From Deefgea rivuli DSM 18356 (lineage in GTDB: Bacteria; Pseudomonadota; Gammaproteobacteria; Burkholderiales; Chitinibacteraceae), in contig NZ_KK211082.1 in the NCBI RefSeq assembly GCF_000620145.1, forward strand, positions 181,198 through 245,197: a stretch of DNA of 64,000 bases. The letters are read 5' to 3'. How positions within the stretch are numbered: the first letter of the stretch is position 1; each line of letters opens with the position of its first letter. Positions 26,855 through 35,131 of this stretch are shown here, piece after piece. A model generated the notes under the pieces. The model worked only from the letters and a program-made list of their open reading frames with translations. It was not told the origin of the DNA and did no database searches. Both the position numbers and the translations under genes were made by a program.

Positions 26855-27532
26855 TCAATTGGGTAAAACGCTCAGCGGATTAATCGTTTGGCCTTTATAG
26901 CGCACTTCAAAATGCAGCTTCACTTCATCCGCGCCCGTTTGCCCCATCGCGGCCACAGCCTGACTTTGCTTCACTTGAGTACCTTCTTTGACCAGTAATT
27001 TCTGATTATGCGCATAGGCCGTCAAGTAGCCATTGGCGTGCTGAATAATCAGCAGCAAACCATAACCACGAATCCCATCGCCTGCGTACAGCACTTTACC
27101 ATCGGCAGCGGCAAGAATCGGATCGCCCATTGCACCACCAATCCCAATACCTTTCACGCGCGGCGGCGCGTAACCATACAGAGATTTACCCTTAGCGGGC
27201 CACACTAAACTGATTGTTGCCATTGGCGCTGGGGCGCTGGTGGTGGTCGGCGTTTTAGGTCGACTCACAGTCGGCGTGGTCGGTTTCGCCACAGCGCCAT
27301 TCGGAGCTGTGACACGCAATAATTGTCCTACGCTAATGTCTTCGGCCTTAGCCAAGCTATTCCAGCGCACTAAATTACTGACGCTTTGGCCATTATTTTT
27401 GGCAATTCGATACAGCGTATCGCCGGTTTTAACACGGTAGAATCCAGCTGGCGTCGACCCCGAGACCACTGGAGCTGGATTGCTGCCACACGCAGCCAAA
27501 AATAAGCAAAAAATGACGATCCAAACGCGCAT
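26855..27532 (-). CDS. LysM/LytM-domain lipoprotein with degenerate peptidase site (NlpD/YgeR-like)
   Basis: A 225-residue lipoprotein: MRVWIVIFCLFLAAC lipobox (Cys15), a LysM peptidoglycan-binding domain (YRVKTGDTLYRIAKNNGQSVSNLVRWN, about 32-75), a Pro/Thr linker and an M23 fold (about 110-225). The usual HKGIDI zinc segment reads VKGIGIG, and HLHFEV reads KLHFEV, so zinc ligands are lost. Family members with such losses, such as NlpD and EnvC, activate amidases instead of cutting peptidoglycan. A cell-separation role is inferred. Its start overlaps the DUF1415 stop by one base. Confidence 0.85.
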   Translation of the reverse strand: MRVWIVIFCLFLAACGSNPAPVVSGSTPAGFYRVKTGDTLYRIAKNNGQSVSNLVRWNSLAKAEDISVGQLLRVTAPNGAVAKPTTPTVSRPKTPTTTSAPAPMATISLVWPAKGKSLYGYAPPRVKGIGIGGAMGDPILAAADGKVLYAGDGIRGYGLLLIIQHANGYLTAYAHNQKLLVKEGTQVKQSQAVAAMGQTGADEVKLHFEVRYKGQTINPLSVLPN

Positions 27533-28083
27533 TATTTCTGACTAGCCTGCAAACCGAGAGCCAACCAGCCCGCAATCCCTAGTTTTTGCAGCGTTTCAAT
27601 ATTGCGCTCAAAAATCACATCCGGATTTGGGAAGGCTTCCACTGCTTTGGCGATACTGTCCTCACGCAGCAAGTGCAAAATCGGATACGGCGCGCGATTA
27701 GTGTAGTTACCAATATCGTCGCTTTCGGTATCGGCAAACTGGAAATCAGGATGAAAACTGGCGACTTGCAAAATACCTTCGAGTTCATGCTCAGCCACCA
27801 CCTCGTCGGCCAAGGCTTGCACATCATTGAAAATCTCGAAATCCGGAAATAAGGTCGGATGAATCAATAAAGTGGTATCGATTTCATCCGCTGGTGTTTG
27901 CGCCAACAAATCGAGTTCACGGTCTAAATCTTCCAAAAAACCATCCAAATGCTTGGCATCGCTAACGACAAAACGGATTTGTTGCTTCACATACACCGCT
28001 TTGGCGAATGGACAGAGATTCAAACCTATCACCGCTTGTTCTAGCCAATGTTGGGTGGTTTTGATGATTTCTTCGTGACTCAT
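27532..28083 (-). CDS. DUF1415 family protein
   Basis: A 183-residue cytoplasmic protein of the DUF1415 family, function unknown. Its start, MSHEEIIKTTQHWLEQAVIGLNLCPFAKAVYVKQQIRFVVSD, is typical, with the conserved NLCPFA motif containing Cys24, and the later LIHPTLFPDFEIFND and VASFHPDFQFAD blocks. It overlaps the LytM-like gene by one base (TAATG), indicating translational coupling, and a terminator lies just upstream from the flagellin gene. Confidence 0.9.
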   Translation of the reverse strand: MSHEEIIKTTQHWLEQAVIGLNLCPFAKAVYVKQQIRFVVSDAKHLDGFLEDLDRELDLLAQTPADEIDTTLLIHPTLFPDFEIFNDVQALADEVVAEHELEGILQVASFHPDFQFADTESDDIGNYTNRAPYPILHLLREDSIAKAVEAFPNPDVIFERNIETLQKLGIAGWLALGLQASQK

Positions 28084-28165
28084 GTTGATTCCTTTACAAG
28101 AGTCGACAATTTTACCTGCCTATGCGGTTTTTGGCTTGTTACAAACACCAGAGAATTTTTTGCGA

Positions 28166-28195
28166 TAAAAAATGGCGTCGATATAAATCGACGCC
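28166..28195 (-). terminator. Terminator of the flagellin gene
   Basis: On the minus strand GGCGTCGAT-TTAT-ATCGACGCC followed by ATTTTTTA. It lies 70 bp after the flagellin stop. Confidence 0.85.
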
Positions 28196-28214
28196 GACAG
28201 AGCCTATTAATGAT

Positions 28215-28265
28215 GGGTATATCAATGAAGCGCTTACTAAATAAACTCTTTATGCAGATACCCAT
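28215..28265 (+). repeat. Small GTAT-ATACC hairpin repeat (at flagellin stop)
   Basis: Starts ATGGGTATATC and ends AGATACCCAT, so both conserved ends are present as inverted repeats. Inner stem pairing is weak in this copy. It touches the flagellin stop codon. Confidence 0.65.
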
Positions 28266-29086
28266 TAACGCAATAAGCTAAGCACCTGCCCCGCAGTTGC
28301 TCTAGCTTGAACTTGCATCGCAATGCCCGCATTACTGCGAATATTTTCTTGCGCCAATTTAGCTGTTTCTGCTGCGTAATCGGTATCGGCCACGCGGCTT
28401 TTTGCTGCGGACACATTGAGTGATGTCTTTTGCAAATTTTGAATCCCGCTTTCAAGCCGATTTTGAAACGCCCCCAGATTAGCCCGCTGCCCTGAAATCG
28501 TATTGATATCACTGTCCAGCGCCTGCAAACTGGCAGTCGCTGCTGCCGTACTGGATAAATCAATCCGCCCGGCCACACTATTTAGCCCAGACTCTCCCGC
28601 CAAGTTGGCAGTGCTCAAATTAAGTTGATCGCCCGCATTGGGTCCTGCTTGAAAATTAACAGACCCACCTTGCAGCACAGCTTGTCCATTAAATTGCGTG
28701 TTGTTCACAATATCGTTATTACTTTGCGATAAAGCATCGGCCTCGGCTTGCAGCGCCTGCCGATCACTGCTCGACAAAGTGCTATTGCCCGCTGCAACGC
28801 TCAATTCACGCAGGCGATCTGTGTTGTCCGAAATCGAACTCAATGCACCCTCGGTCGTTTGCGCCAAAGACACGCCATCGCTCAAATTGCGTACTGCTTG
28901 ATTACTTCCCACAATTTGCGCGGCAAATTGCTGAATAATCGCCGCCCCTGCCGCATCATCTTTGGCGCTATTAATCCGCGATCCACTCGACAATTTTTGC
29001 AGACTGCTTTCCTGCGTAGCTTGCGAACGCGCCGTACTATTCTGCGCCGTTAAAGAGGCGAAATTGTTATTGGGATTGATCATCAT
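28265..29086 (-). CDS. fliC: short flagellin
   Basis: A 273-residue flagellin that holds only the conserved D0/D1 parts: N-terminal SLQKLSSGSRINSAKDDAAGAAIIQQF and C-terminal NLGAFQNRLESGIQNLQKTSLNVSAAKSRVADTDYAAETAKLAQENI. Only about 60 residues connect them, so D2/D3 surface domains are missing. It forms the filament. The start is the ATG at 29086 (or 29083), with GGAGG upstream. It is isolated from other flagellar genes and has its own terminator. Other flagellins may exist outside the window. Confidence 0.95.
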   Translation of the reverse strand: MMINPNNNFASLTAQNSTARSQATQESSLQKLSSGSRINSAKDDAAGAAIIQQFAAQIVGSNQAVRNLSDGVSLAQTTEGALSSISDNTDRLRELSVAAGNSTLSSSDRQALQAEADALSQSNNDIVNNTQFNGQAVLQGGSVNFQAGPNAGDQLNLSTANLAGESGLNSVAGRIDLSSTAAATASLQALDSDINTISGQRANLGAFQNRLESGIQNLQKTSLNVSAAKSRVADTDYAAETAKLAQENIRSNAGIAMQVQARATAGQVLSLLR

Positions 29087-29282
29087 AATGACCTCCACAA
29101 GCCATTGTTATCTTATCAGAGTACGCTTAAACTCACGCAATCCCAACTTGGCGCGACTGACGGCAAGCCTTATTAATCAAGCGCTTCCAGCGAATTTGAA
29201 TCGCTCACCTAAGGAATATCTCTACAGCCAAATTGACGATCTCTGGCTATGCTGCAAGTGATTCTCAATTCAATTTACAGCC

Positions 29283-29882
29283 ATGACACAGCAAGCCCAT
29301 TCCCTGGTAGATGACCTGCAAGGCATGCTTTCCGGCGTGATTTTAGTCGCGCTGGCTTTGCAATTTTTTAAGCACGCGGGCTTACTCACTGGCGGCGCGA
29401 CCGGGCTGGCTTTTATTGTGTACTACTTAAGCCATTTGCCTTATGGACCGATTCTGTTTGTACTGAATTTGCCGTTTTATATTTTTGCCTATCGCGTGAT
29501 GGGTAAAGAATTTACGCTCAAAACTTTCGCTTGCGTGGCCAGTTTGGCGATACTGGCCGAATGGATGCCACAACTGATTAGCTTTAAAGCACTCAACCCG
29601 ATGTTTGCAGGCATCATGGGCGGATTGCTTGCTGGTGTAGGGATTTTGATTTTAATTCGGCATAAAGCCAGCCTCGGCGGCGTAACAGTACTGGCTTTAT
29701 ATTTGCAAAAAACCAAAGGCTGGCGCGCTGGGCATGTGCAATTAATTGCCGATTTATTGATTTTGGCTATTGCCGTCGCGATTGTCAGTTGGCAACAACT
29801 GATTATTTCTATCCTTAGCGCGTTTGCACTGAATTTGGTGATTGCAACTAATCACAAAACAGGCCGCTATATGGGAATGTAA
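29283..29882 (+). CDS. YitT-family membrane protein
   Basis: A 199-residue inner-membrane protein with five or six helices. It matches the YitT_membrane (DUF161) part: LQFFKHAGLLTGGATGLAFIVYYLSHLPYGPILFVLNLPFYIFAYRVMGKEFTLKT. The usual cytosolic C-terminal DUF2179 domain of Bacillus YitT is absent, as in many proteobacterial members. Transport has been suggested for the family but the substrate is unknown. It is divergent from the flagellin gene. Confidence 0.88.
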   Translation: MTQQAHSLVDDLQGMLSGVILVALALQFFKHAGLLTGGATGLAFIVYYLSHLPYGPILFVLNLPFYIFAYRVMGKEFTLKTFACVASLAILAEWMPQLISFKALNPMFAGIMGGLLAGVGILILIRHKASLGGVTVLALYLQKTKGWRAGHVQLIADLLILAIAVAIVSWQQLIISILSAFALNLVIATNHKTGRYMGM

Positions 29883-30003
29883 GCTGTGCATCTAGCGCTG
29901 CTTAGCAGCAATAGTCTAAGATGAAGCTCTAATAGACAAACCGTTTTCATACATTTGCATGCTGGCTAGTTCTCAGCTACATCCTCAGTGTTAAGGCAAT
30001 CAC

Positions 30004-31716
30004 ATGCTGACTTTGCTCGCCGTGCTCTGTGCTGTTTTATTTGCAATACTGATGATTGCGCTATATCGCATGCAGCAAGCGCGACGCGCTTTGCAACGCC
30101 ATCAATCGCTACTCGACAGTATTCCCGATTTGGCATGGGTCAAAGATCGAAAAAGCCGCTTTGTGATTGTTAATCAAGCCTTCCGTGATATTTGGAATAT
30201 CAAAGATCCGCAATGGCTGATCGGTAAAGATGATTTCGCACTCTCCCCACCTGAACTTGCCGCTAGCTACCAAACCGATGACCAACGCGTGATGAATGAA
30301 GCCACCTCGCTGCAATCGGAACGCAATTTTGAGCACTTTCGTGATGGCTCACGCTGGATGGAGCTGATTAAAGTGCCGGTGTACGAGCACAATAAAATCA
30401 TTGGCACCGCAGGCATTGCGCGCGACATCAGCATGCGCAAAGCAGCGGAAGAACGCCTATCGTGGTTAGCGCATCACGATCCACTGACCAAACTGGGCAA
30501 TCGCAGCTATTTGGCGATCAAAATCAAAGAGCGCATCACCACGGCTACGCCATTTTGCGTTTGGCTGATTGATTTAGACCATTTCAAACGCATTAACGAT
30601 GCCTTAGGGCATCGCGCAGGCGACCAAGCCTTGGCGCAAGTCGCCGATAGCCTCAGCAAAATTGGTAGCGAAGTATTCCGTCTTGGCGGCGATGAATTTG
30701 TGCTGCTGGATGATTTACGCCATGCCGAAACCATTAATGAAGCACTCAGCCAGCAACTCAAAATCCCAGTGACCATCGAAGGCCTGTATTTCGAGCAAGG
30801 TTTTACCGCCGGCCAAGTTGATTTTCCACACGATGGAGAAACGCCAGAACAACTACTCAAACACGCTGATGTCGCGCTGTACGAAGGCAAAGAGCTAGGT
30901 CGTGGGCATATTCGCCGCTTTGAATCGCATATGGCCACGCAAGCGGTGCGCCAGCTCGAACTGGAACGCGATTTGCGTCGCGCGCTACAAGAAGGACAAT
31001 TTCGCCTTGTTTACCAACCGCAAGTCGCGCTAGACGGTGCGCAATTGATGGGCTTTGAAGCCTTAATTCGTTGGCGACATCCCGAACGTGGTGAAATTGC
31101 ACCGAATGATTTTATTCCCTTTGCCGAACAAACAGGCATTATTTGCCGCATCGGCGAATGGGCTTTAGATTGCGCCATTTTGCAAATTAGGGACTGGGAT
31201 GAACAAGGCTTGGCCTTGGTACCCGTATCCGTGAATGTATCGGCCTTACAACTGGCACAACCCTTATTTGCCAAAACCGTCATCGCTCGATTGGATGCGC
31301 TGCCAGCGCATTTGCGTCAATACATTGCTTTAGAACTCACCGAATCGACGCTGATGCACGAGCAAGCGCTCGATAGCGTGCATCAACTCACGAGCGCGCA
31401 GATTCCGATTTTTATGGATGATTTTGGTACCGGTTATTCTAATCTTTCGACCATTTCCCAATTAACACTATCCAAGCTCAAGTTTGATCGCAGCCTGATT
31501 CAAAATGTAGGCAACGATAGCGCGCATCAACGTGTTTGCCGCGCCTTACTCGACTTAGCCGATGCCTTAGAACTCGACGTGATTGCCGAAGGCGTAGAAA
31601 CCGCCGAAGAAGCGCAATGGCTCGCCGAACAAGGCGTACTCTACGCGCAAGGTTATTGGTTTAGCCGCCCACAAGAAAGCCAAATCGCCACCCGTTTTCT
31701 AGCAACGCAGAAGTAA
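30004..31716 (+). CDS. PAS-GGDEF-EAL c-di-GMP signalling protein
   Basis: A 570-residue protein with an N-terminal membrane anchor (LLAVLCAVLFAILMIALY), a PAS domain (about 35-150), GGDEF (about 155-320) and EAL (about 325-565). The cyclase loop GGDEF at 228-232 and the phosphodiesterase motif EAL at 352-354 (GFEALIRW) are both intact; DDFGTGYS, a further EAL catalytic segment, is also present. It could make or break c-di-GMP; the EAL half looks complete. No RxxD inhibitory site stands before GGDEF. It is likely monocistronic. Confidence 0.95.
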   Translation: MLTLLAVLCAVLFAILMIALYRMQQARRALQRHQSLLDSIPDLAWVKDRKSRFVIVNQAFRDIWNIKDPQWLIGKDDFALSPPELAASYQTDDQRVMNEATSLQSERNFEHFRDGSRWMELIKVPVYEHNKIIGTAGIARDISMRKAAEERLSWLAHHDPLTKLGNRSYLAIKIKERITTATPFCVWLIDLDHFKRINDALGHRAGDQALAQVADSLSKIGSEVFRLGGDEFVLLDDLRHAETINEALSQQLKIPVTIEGLYFEQGFTAGQVDFPHDGETPEQLLKHADVALYEGKELGRGHIRRFESHMATQAVRQLELERDLRRALQEGQFRLVYQPQVALDGAQLMGFEALIRWRHPERGEIAPNDFIPFAEQTGIICRIGEWALDCAILQIRDWDEQGLALVPVSVNVSALQLAQPLFAKTVIARLDALPAHLRQYIALELTESTLMHEQALDSVHQLTSAQIPIFMDDFGTGYSNLSTISQLTLSKLKFDRSLIQNVGNDSAHQRVCRALLDLADALELDVIAEGVETAEEAQWLAEQGVLYAQGYWFSRPQESQIATRFLATQK

Positions 31717-31844
31717 TTCGTAAGCAACATCACAAATACCCCGTCAAAAACCAACAAATACTTACAAAAAAACAGCAATAACTGGCAATAAACATTCGTT
31801 TGGATTAGTATCCGCATTCGAATTAACCCCCTCGATTTCAGCCT

Positions 31845-32570
31845 GTGCACACCGAATTTTCAGCCCACTCACCGTTCCACCGCAAAACACGTTGGCCACT
31901 TGCCATCTTAGTGGCGGCTTCGGTTTTTTTGCTGAGTTACCTGCTTATTCCGCTGTGGCTGGGTGATGATATCTATCTAAGCTTACTCATCCCGCACTTT
32001 CAGTGGCTGCTATTGGCGCTGATAGGACTGTGCGGCCTGATCGCGCTGCGCTTTTATATCAATGATAAACGCCAACGCCGGCAACAAGCGCATCAAGATG
32101 ACGCGCCGACCAGCGATAAAGGCTTAAAACTGTGCTTTTCAACCATCAATCAGTTTTTAATGCCGCAGGCTTGGTCGATTGAATTACTACAAAAGCTCAC
32201 TGCTGCCCAATTTACACAGATGTGCGTTGCCTATTACGAAATCAAAGGCATTACCCATTCCACTTTAACGCTAGGCTCAAGCGAAGGCGTTAATATTTTA
32301 ATCTGGCAAAATGAAATTGTGAGCCGAGTGATTCATTGCAGTAACGATCAAATCGTTGAGATGACTGCGCTAAGGCAATTTTTGGGCGTCATGATGCATG
32401 AGCGAGCACATGCAGGTGTGTATATTCATCGCGGCAGCTTTAGCGAAGAAGTCCGCATCTTCGCCGCCAGCCACCATATCCAGCTCAGAAATGAATACGC
32501 GATACTCGCAAAAATCGAAAAACTCTCTGAGCGTCGCCAGCAGCAATTGCTAAAAATAACACTCAATTAA
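31845..32570 (+). CDS. membrane-anchored Mrr/restriction-endonuclease-like protein with altered active site
   Basis: A 241-residue protein starting at GTG; no better start is visible. Two membrane helices (about residues 19-40 and 50-70) are followed by a basic linker and a domain (about 115-215) with the layout of the Mrr_cat fold: LTAAQFTQMCVAYYEIKG, GSSEGVNILIW, VIHCSND, ALRQFLGVMMHERAHAGVYIHRGSFSEEVRIFAASHHIQL. In active members the second block carries a catalytic Asp and the third QxK. Here they read Asn150 and IHC, so nuclease activity is doubtful. The family call comes from pattern only. Confidence 0.65.
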   Translation: MHTEFSAHSPFHRKTRWPLAILVAASVFLLSYLLIPLWLGDDIYLSLLIPHFQWLLLALIGLCGLIALRFYINDKRQRRQQAHQDDAPTSDKGLKLCFSTINQFLMPQAWSIELLQKLTAAQFTQMCVAYYEIKGITHSTLTLGSSEGVNILIWQNEIVSRVIHCSNDQIVEMTALRQFLGVMMHERAHAGVYIHRGSFSEEVRIFAASHHIQLRNEYAILAKIEKLSERRQQQLLKITLN

Positions 32571-32609
32571 GTGCAAACGAAAGAACAAGCGCGCCATACA
32601 GATTATCAA

Positions 32610-32659
32610 GGTATATTAATGCAGCCATTCATAGGTAATGGCTACACTAACATACCCAT
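32610..32659 (+). repeat. Small GTAT-ATACC hairpin repeat (panC 3' end)
   Basis: GGTATATTAATGCAGCCATT, loop CATAGGT, AATGGCTACACTAAC, ATACCCAT. Stem AGCCATT/AATGGCT is perfect. It ends 5 bp from the panC stop. Confidence 0.75.
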
Positions 32660-32663
32660 CACA

Positions 32664-33503
32664 TTAAAGATTCACTTCAATATTATCAATCAAGCGCGTG
32701 GTGCCTAAACGCGCGGCGATCAGGATCACCAAGCGTTGATCAGTGCTCGCCGCCGGTTTTAGTGTTTCGGCATTACGCGTATCCACATAATCAATATCGT
32801 GCCAACCGCGTACGCGCAAATCAGTCACCGTTTGCACGGCGAGTTTGGAATAATCTTTTTCGCCCGCTTCAATCGCCGCTTTCATTCGCGCCAAATGGTA
32901 GTGCAAACGCGGCGCTTCAGCGCGCTGATCGGCACTCAAAAATGCATTGCGCGACGACAACGCTAAACCATCTTCCGCGCGGCCGGTATCAACCGGCAAG
33001 ATTTGAATTTTCATATTCAAATCTTTCACCATGCTCTGAATCACAAATAGTTGCTGGTAATCCTTGCGGCCAAAACACGCCACATCGGCATCAACGATAT
33101 TAAATAATTTCGTCACCACCGTCGCCACGCCACGGAAATGCCCTGGACGGAACGCGCCGCACAGCTCTTCGGCAATTGCGGGCGGTGTCACTTGATATTG
33201 CTGAATCACATTCGGATAGAGTTCTCTCTCATCCGGCGCGAAAATCACATCGACACCGCCTTGCTCAGCAATCAGCGCCGCATCATTTTCTAGTGTGCGC
33301 GGATAGCGATCAAAATCTTCGCCTTGACCGAACTGCAAGCGGTTCACAAAGATGCTGACGACGGTATGCTCTGCTGCGGCTTTTGCAGCATGGATCAGCG
33401 ACATATGCCCCGCGTGCAAACTACCCATCGTCGGCACAAAAGCCACCGTGCCCACGGTTTTGCGCCAAGCGCGAAGTTCTGCAATCGTATGGATGATTTT
33501 CAT
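32664..33503 (-). CDS. panC: pantothenate synthetase
   Basis: A 279-residue enzyme beginning [15 protein letters not shown], with nucleotide-binding [14 protein letters not shown] (the HxGH signature), [15 protein letters not shown] and FGRKDYQQL. It joins pantoate and beta-alanine with ATP, the last step of pantothenate synthesis. A longer frame to 33593 gives a cysteine-rich extension unlike any PanC and was rejected. It follows panB after an unusually long repeat-bearing spacer of 200 bp. Confidence 0.97.
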   Translation of the reverse strand: MKIIHTIAELRAWRKTVGTVAFVPTMGSLHAGHMSLIHAAKAAAEHTVVSIFVNRLQFGQGEDFDRYPRTLENDAALIAEQGGVDVIFAPDERELYPNVIQQYQVTPPAIAEELCGAFRPGHFRGVATVVTKLFNIVDADVACFGRKDYQQLFVIQSMVKDLNMKIQILPVDTGRAEDGLALSSRNAFLSADQRAEAPRLHYHLARMKAAIEAGEKDYSKLAVQTVTDLRVRGWHDIDYVDTRNAETLKPAASTDQRLVILIAARLGTTRLIDNIEVNL

Positions 33504-33562
33504 GGTATTTGGGAATTCAATAGGATGGATTGAGAAGGGCAAAACCAAAGCAAAACTGGAAC

Positions 33563-33703
33563 ACGAACTACACGAAAAAAGGCCGAAAAACACGAAAACA
33601 ACTACAAAATTAAAACCACAATTTAAGCTTTATTTGTGGTCATTGTTCGATCCTTTTCGGCTTTTTTTCGTTCTTTTTTTCGTGCCTTTCGTGTTCTACT
33701 TTT
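33563..33703. repeat. Inverted-repeat spacer between panB and panC
   Basis: ACACGAAAAAAGGCCGAAAAACACG at about 33569 is repeated in inverted form as CTTTTCGGCTTTTTTTCG..TTTCGTGTTC at about 33653-33696, separated by AT-rich sequence. The same TTCGTGCCTTTCGGCC text occurs at 63645. The block could form a long hairpin in the panB-panC mRNA. Confidence 0.55.
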
Positions 33704-34495
33704 TTAGAATGAATGCTCTTCCGCTGGGAAAGTTAAACCTTTCACTGCTTTCACATACGCTTCCACTGCGCCTTGGATGCTGTGGCTGCCGCTCATAAAG
33801 TTTTTGACGAAGCGGGCTTTTTTGCCTGGATACACGCCCAGCATGTCGTACAGCACCAGCACTTGACCATCGACATCGACGCCTGCACCAATACCAATGG
33901 TCGGGATCGTCAGCGATTCGGTAATCGCTTTGCCGACCGCTGCTGGCACCATTTCCATCAACACCATACTCGCACCCGCGGCTTGCAAGGCCAGCGCATC
34001 GCGCTTTAGAATTTCCGCTTCGGTTTCGGTTTTGCCTTGTACTTTGTAGCCGCCGTATAAATGCACCGATTGCGGTTGCAAGCCGATGTGCGCACAGACT
34101 GGAATGCCGCGTTGCACCAAGAAATCAACGGTATCGACCATCACCGCGCCGCCTTCGATTTTGACCATTTCCGCACCAGCGGCCATCAACAGCGCCGCGT
34201 TTTCATACGCTTGCGCATGCGAAGCTTGATAGCTGGCAAATGGCAAATCAGCCAGCACCAAACCTTTTTGCGTACCGCGCGCTACTGCGGCGGTGTGGTA
34301 AATCATATCGCTCATCGTCACCGGCAAGGTCGATGTATGACCTTGAATGACGTTACCCAGCGAATCGCCAATCAAAAAAATATCCACCCCCGCTTCATCG
34401 AGCAAGCTAGCAAAGCTCGCGTCGTAGCAAGTCAACATGGCGATTTTTTGGCCATCTTGTTTCATTTTAATGAGGGTATTTAAAGTCGTCTTCAT
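33704..34495 (-). CDS. panB: 3-methyl-2-oxobutanoate hydroxymethyltransferase
   Basis: A 263-residue TIM-barrel enzyme beginning [64 protein letters not shown] and the metal-binding region are intact. It adds a hydroxymethyl group from methylene-tetrahydrofolate to ketoisovalerate, the first committed step of pantothenate synthesis. An upstream frame to 34606 is rejected as unrelated. Order pcnB-folK-panB-panC is common in beta- and gammaproteobacteria. Confidence 0.97.
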   Translation of the reverse strand: MKTTLNTLIKMKQDGQKIAMLTCYDASFASLLDEAGVDIFLIGDSLGNVIQGHTSTLPVTMSDMIYHTAAVARGTQKGLVLADLPFASYQASHAQAYENAALLMAAGAEMVKIEGGAVMVDTVDFLVQRGIPVCAHIGLQPQSVHLYGGYKVQGKTETEAEILKRDALALQAAGASMVLMEMVPAAVGKAITESLTIPTIGIGAGVDVDGQVLVLYDMLGVYPGKKARFVKNFMSGSHSIQGAVEAYVKAVKGLTFPAEEHSF

Positions 34496-34628
34496 GGTTC
34501 GATATCCATGGTTAGAGGTGCAGCACGGATGGTGCTGTGAGGTGTGCTGCTGCGCGTTTGGCGCAGCCGCAATGGAGTCAATCTCAAGCAAAGAATCGTA
34601 AGGCAAACGAGTTCAAAAATCGACTCTT

Positions 34629-35126
34629 TTAAGCAGAAATACGGGTTTTCTCGGGGATGCGCGTCAGTTCTTGCGTGGCGACGCTAGGCAAAAAGTCCGC
34701 CGCTGCGCCCAAACCTGGGATTTCTACTTCAGGCGCGATTTCGAGCAAAGGTTGCAGCACAAAAGCGCGCTCATGCATTCGCGGATGCGGCACGATCAAA
34801 TCGGGCAACGTTATTTGCTCTGCACCATACAAAATCAAGTCTAAATCTAAAGTTCGCGGCGAATTCTTGAACTCTCGCTGCCGACCATTCGCCGCTTCAA
34901 TCGCCAGCAAAGCCGCCAACACGTCCGGCGCAGATAAGTCAGTTTCCAGCTCGCAAACGGCATTCACAAAATCAGGCTGATCGGTGTAACCCACTGGCGC
35001 GCTGGCGTAAAACGATGAGCTTTGCAGCAAAGTCATCGCCGGCCACGCCGCCAAAGCCGCAATCGCGGTGCGCAATTGCGCCTGCGGATCGCCTAAATTT
35101 GCGCCCAAGGCGACATAAATTCTCAT
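34629..35126 (-). CDS. folK: 2-amino-4-hydroxy-6-hydroxymethyldihydropteridine pyrophosphokinase
   Basis: A 165-residue HPPK. Signatures are YVALGANLGDPQAQLRTA at the N-terminus, FVNAVCELETDL, and SPRTLDLDLILYG with the catalytic acidic residues. It transfers pyrophosphate from ATP to the pterin in folate synthesis. It starts 5 bp after pcnB and is followed after 133 bp by panB. Confidence 0.97.
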   Translation of the reverse strand: MRIYVALGANLGDPQAQLRTAIAALAAWPAMTLLQSSSFYASAPVGYTDQPDFVNAVCELETDLSAPDVLAALLAIEAANGRQREFKNSPRTLDLDLILYGAEQITLPDLIVPHPRMHERAFVLQPLLEIAPEVEIPGLGAAADFLPSVATQELTRIPEKTRISA

Positions 35127-35131
35127 GCGAA

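Noticed and set aside
29087-29282. Sigma-28 or sigma-54 promoter of flagellin
   Set aside because: I looked for GCCGATAA and for GG-N10-GC on the minus strand and found no convincing match.
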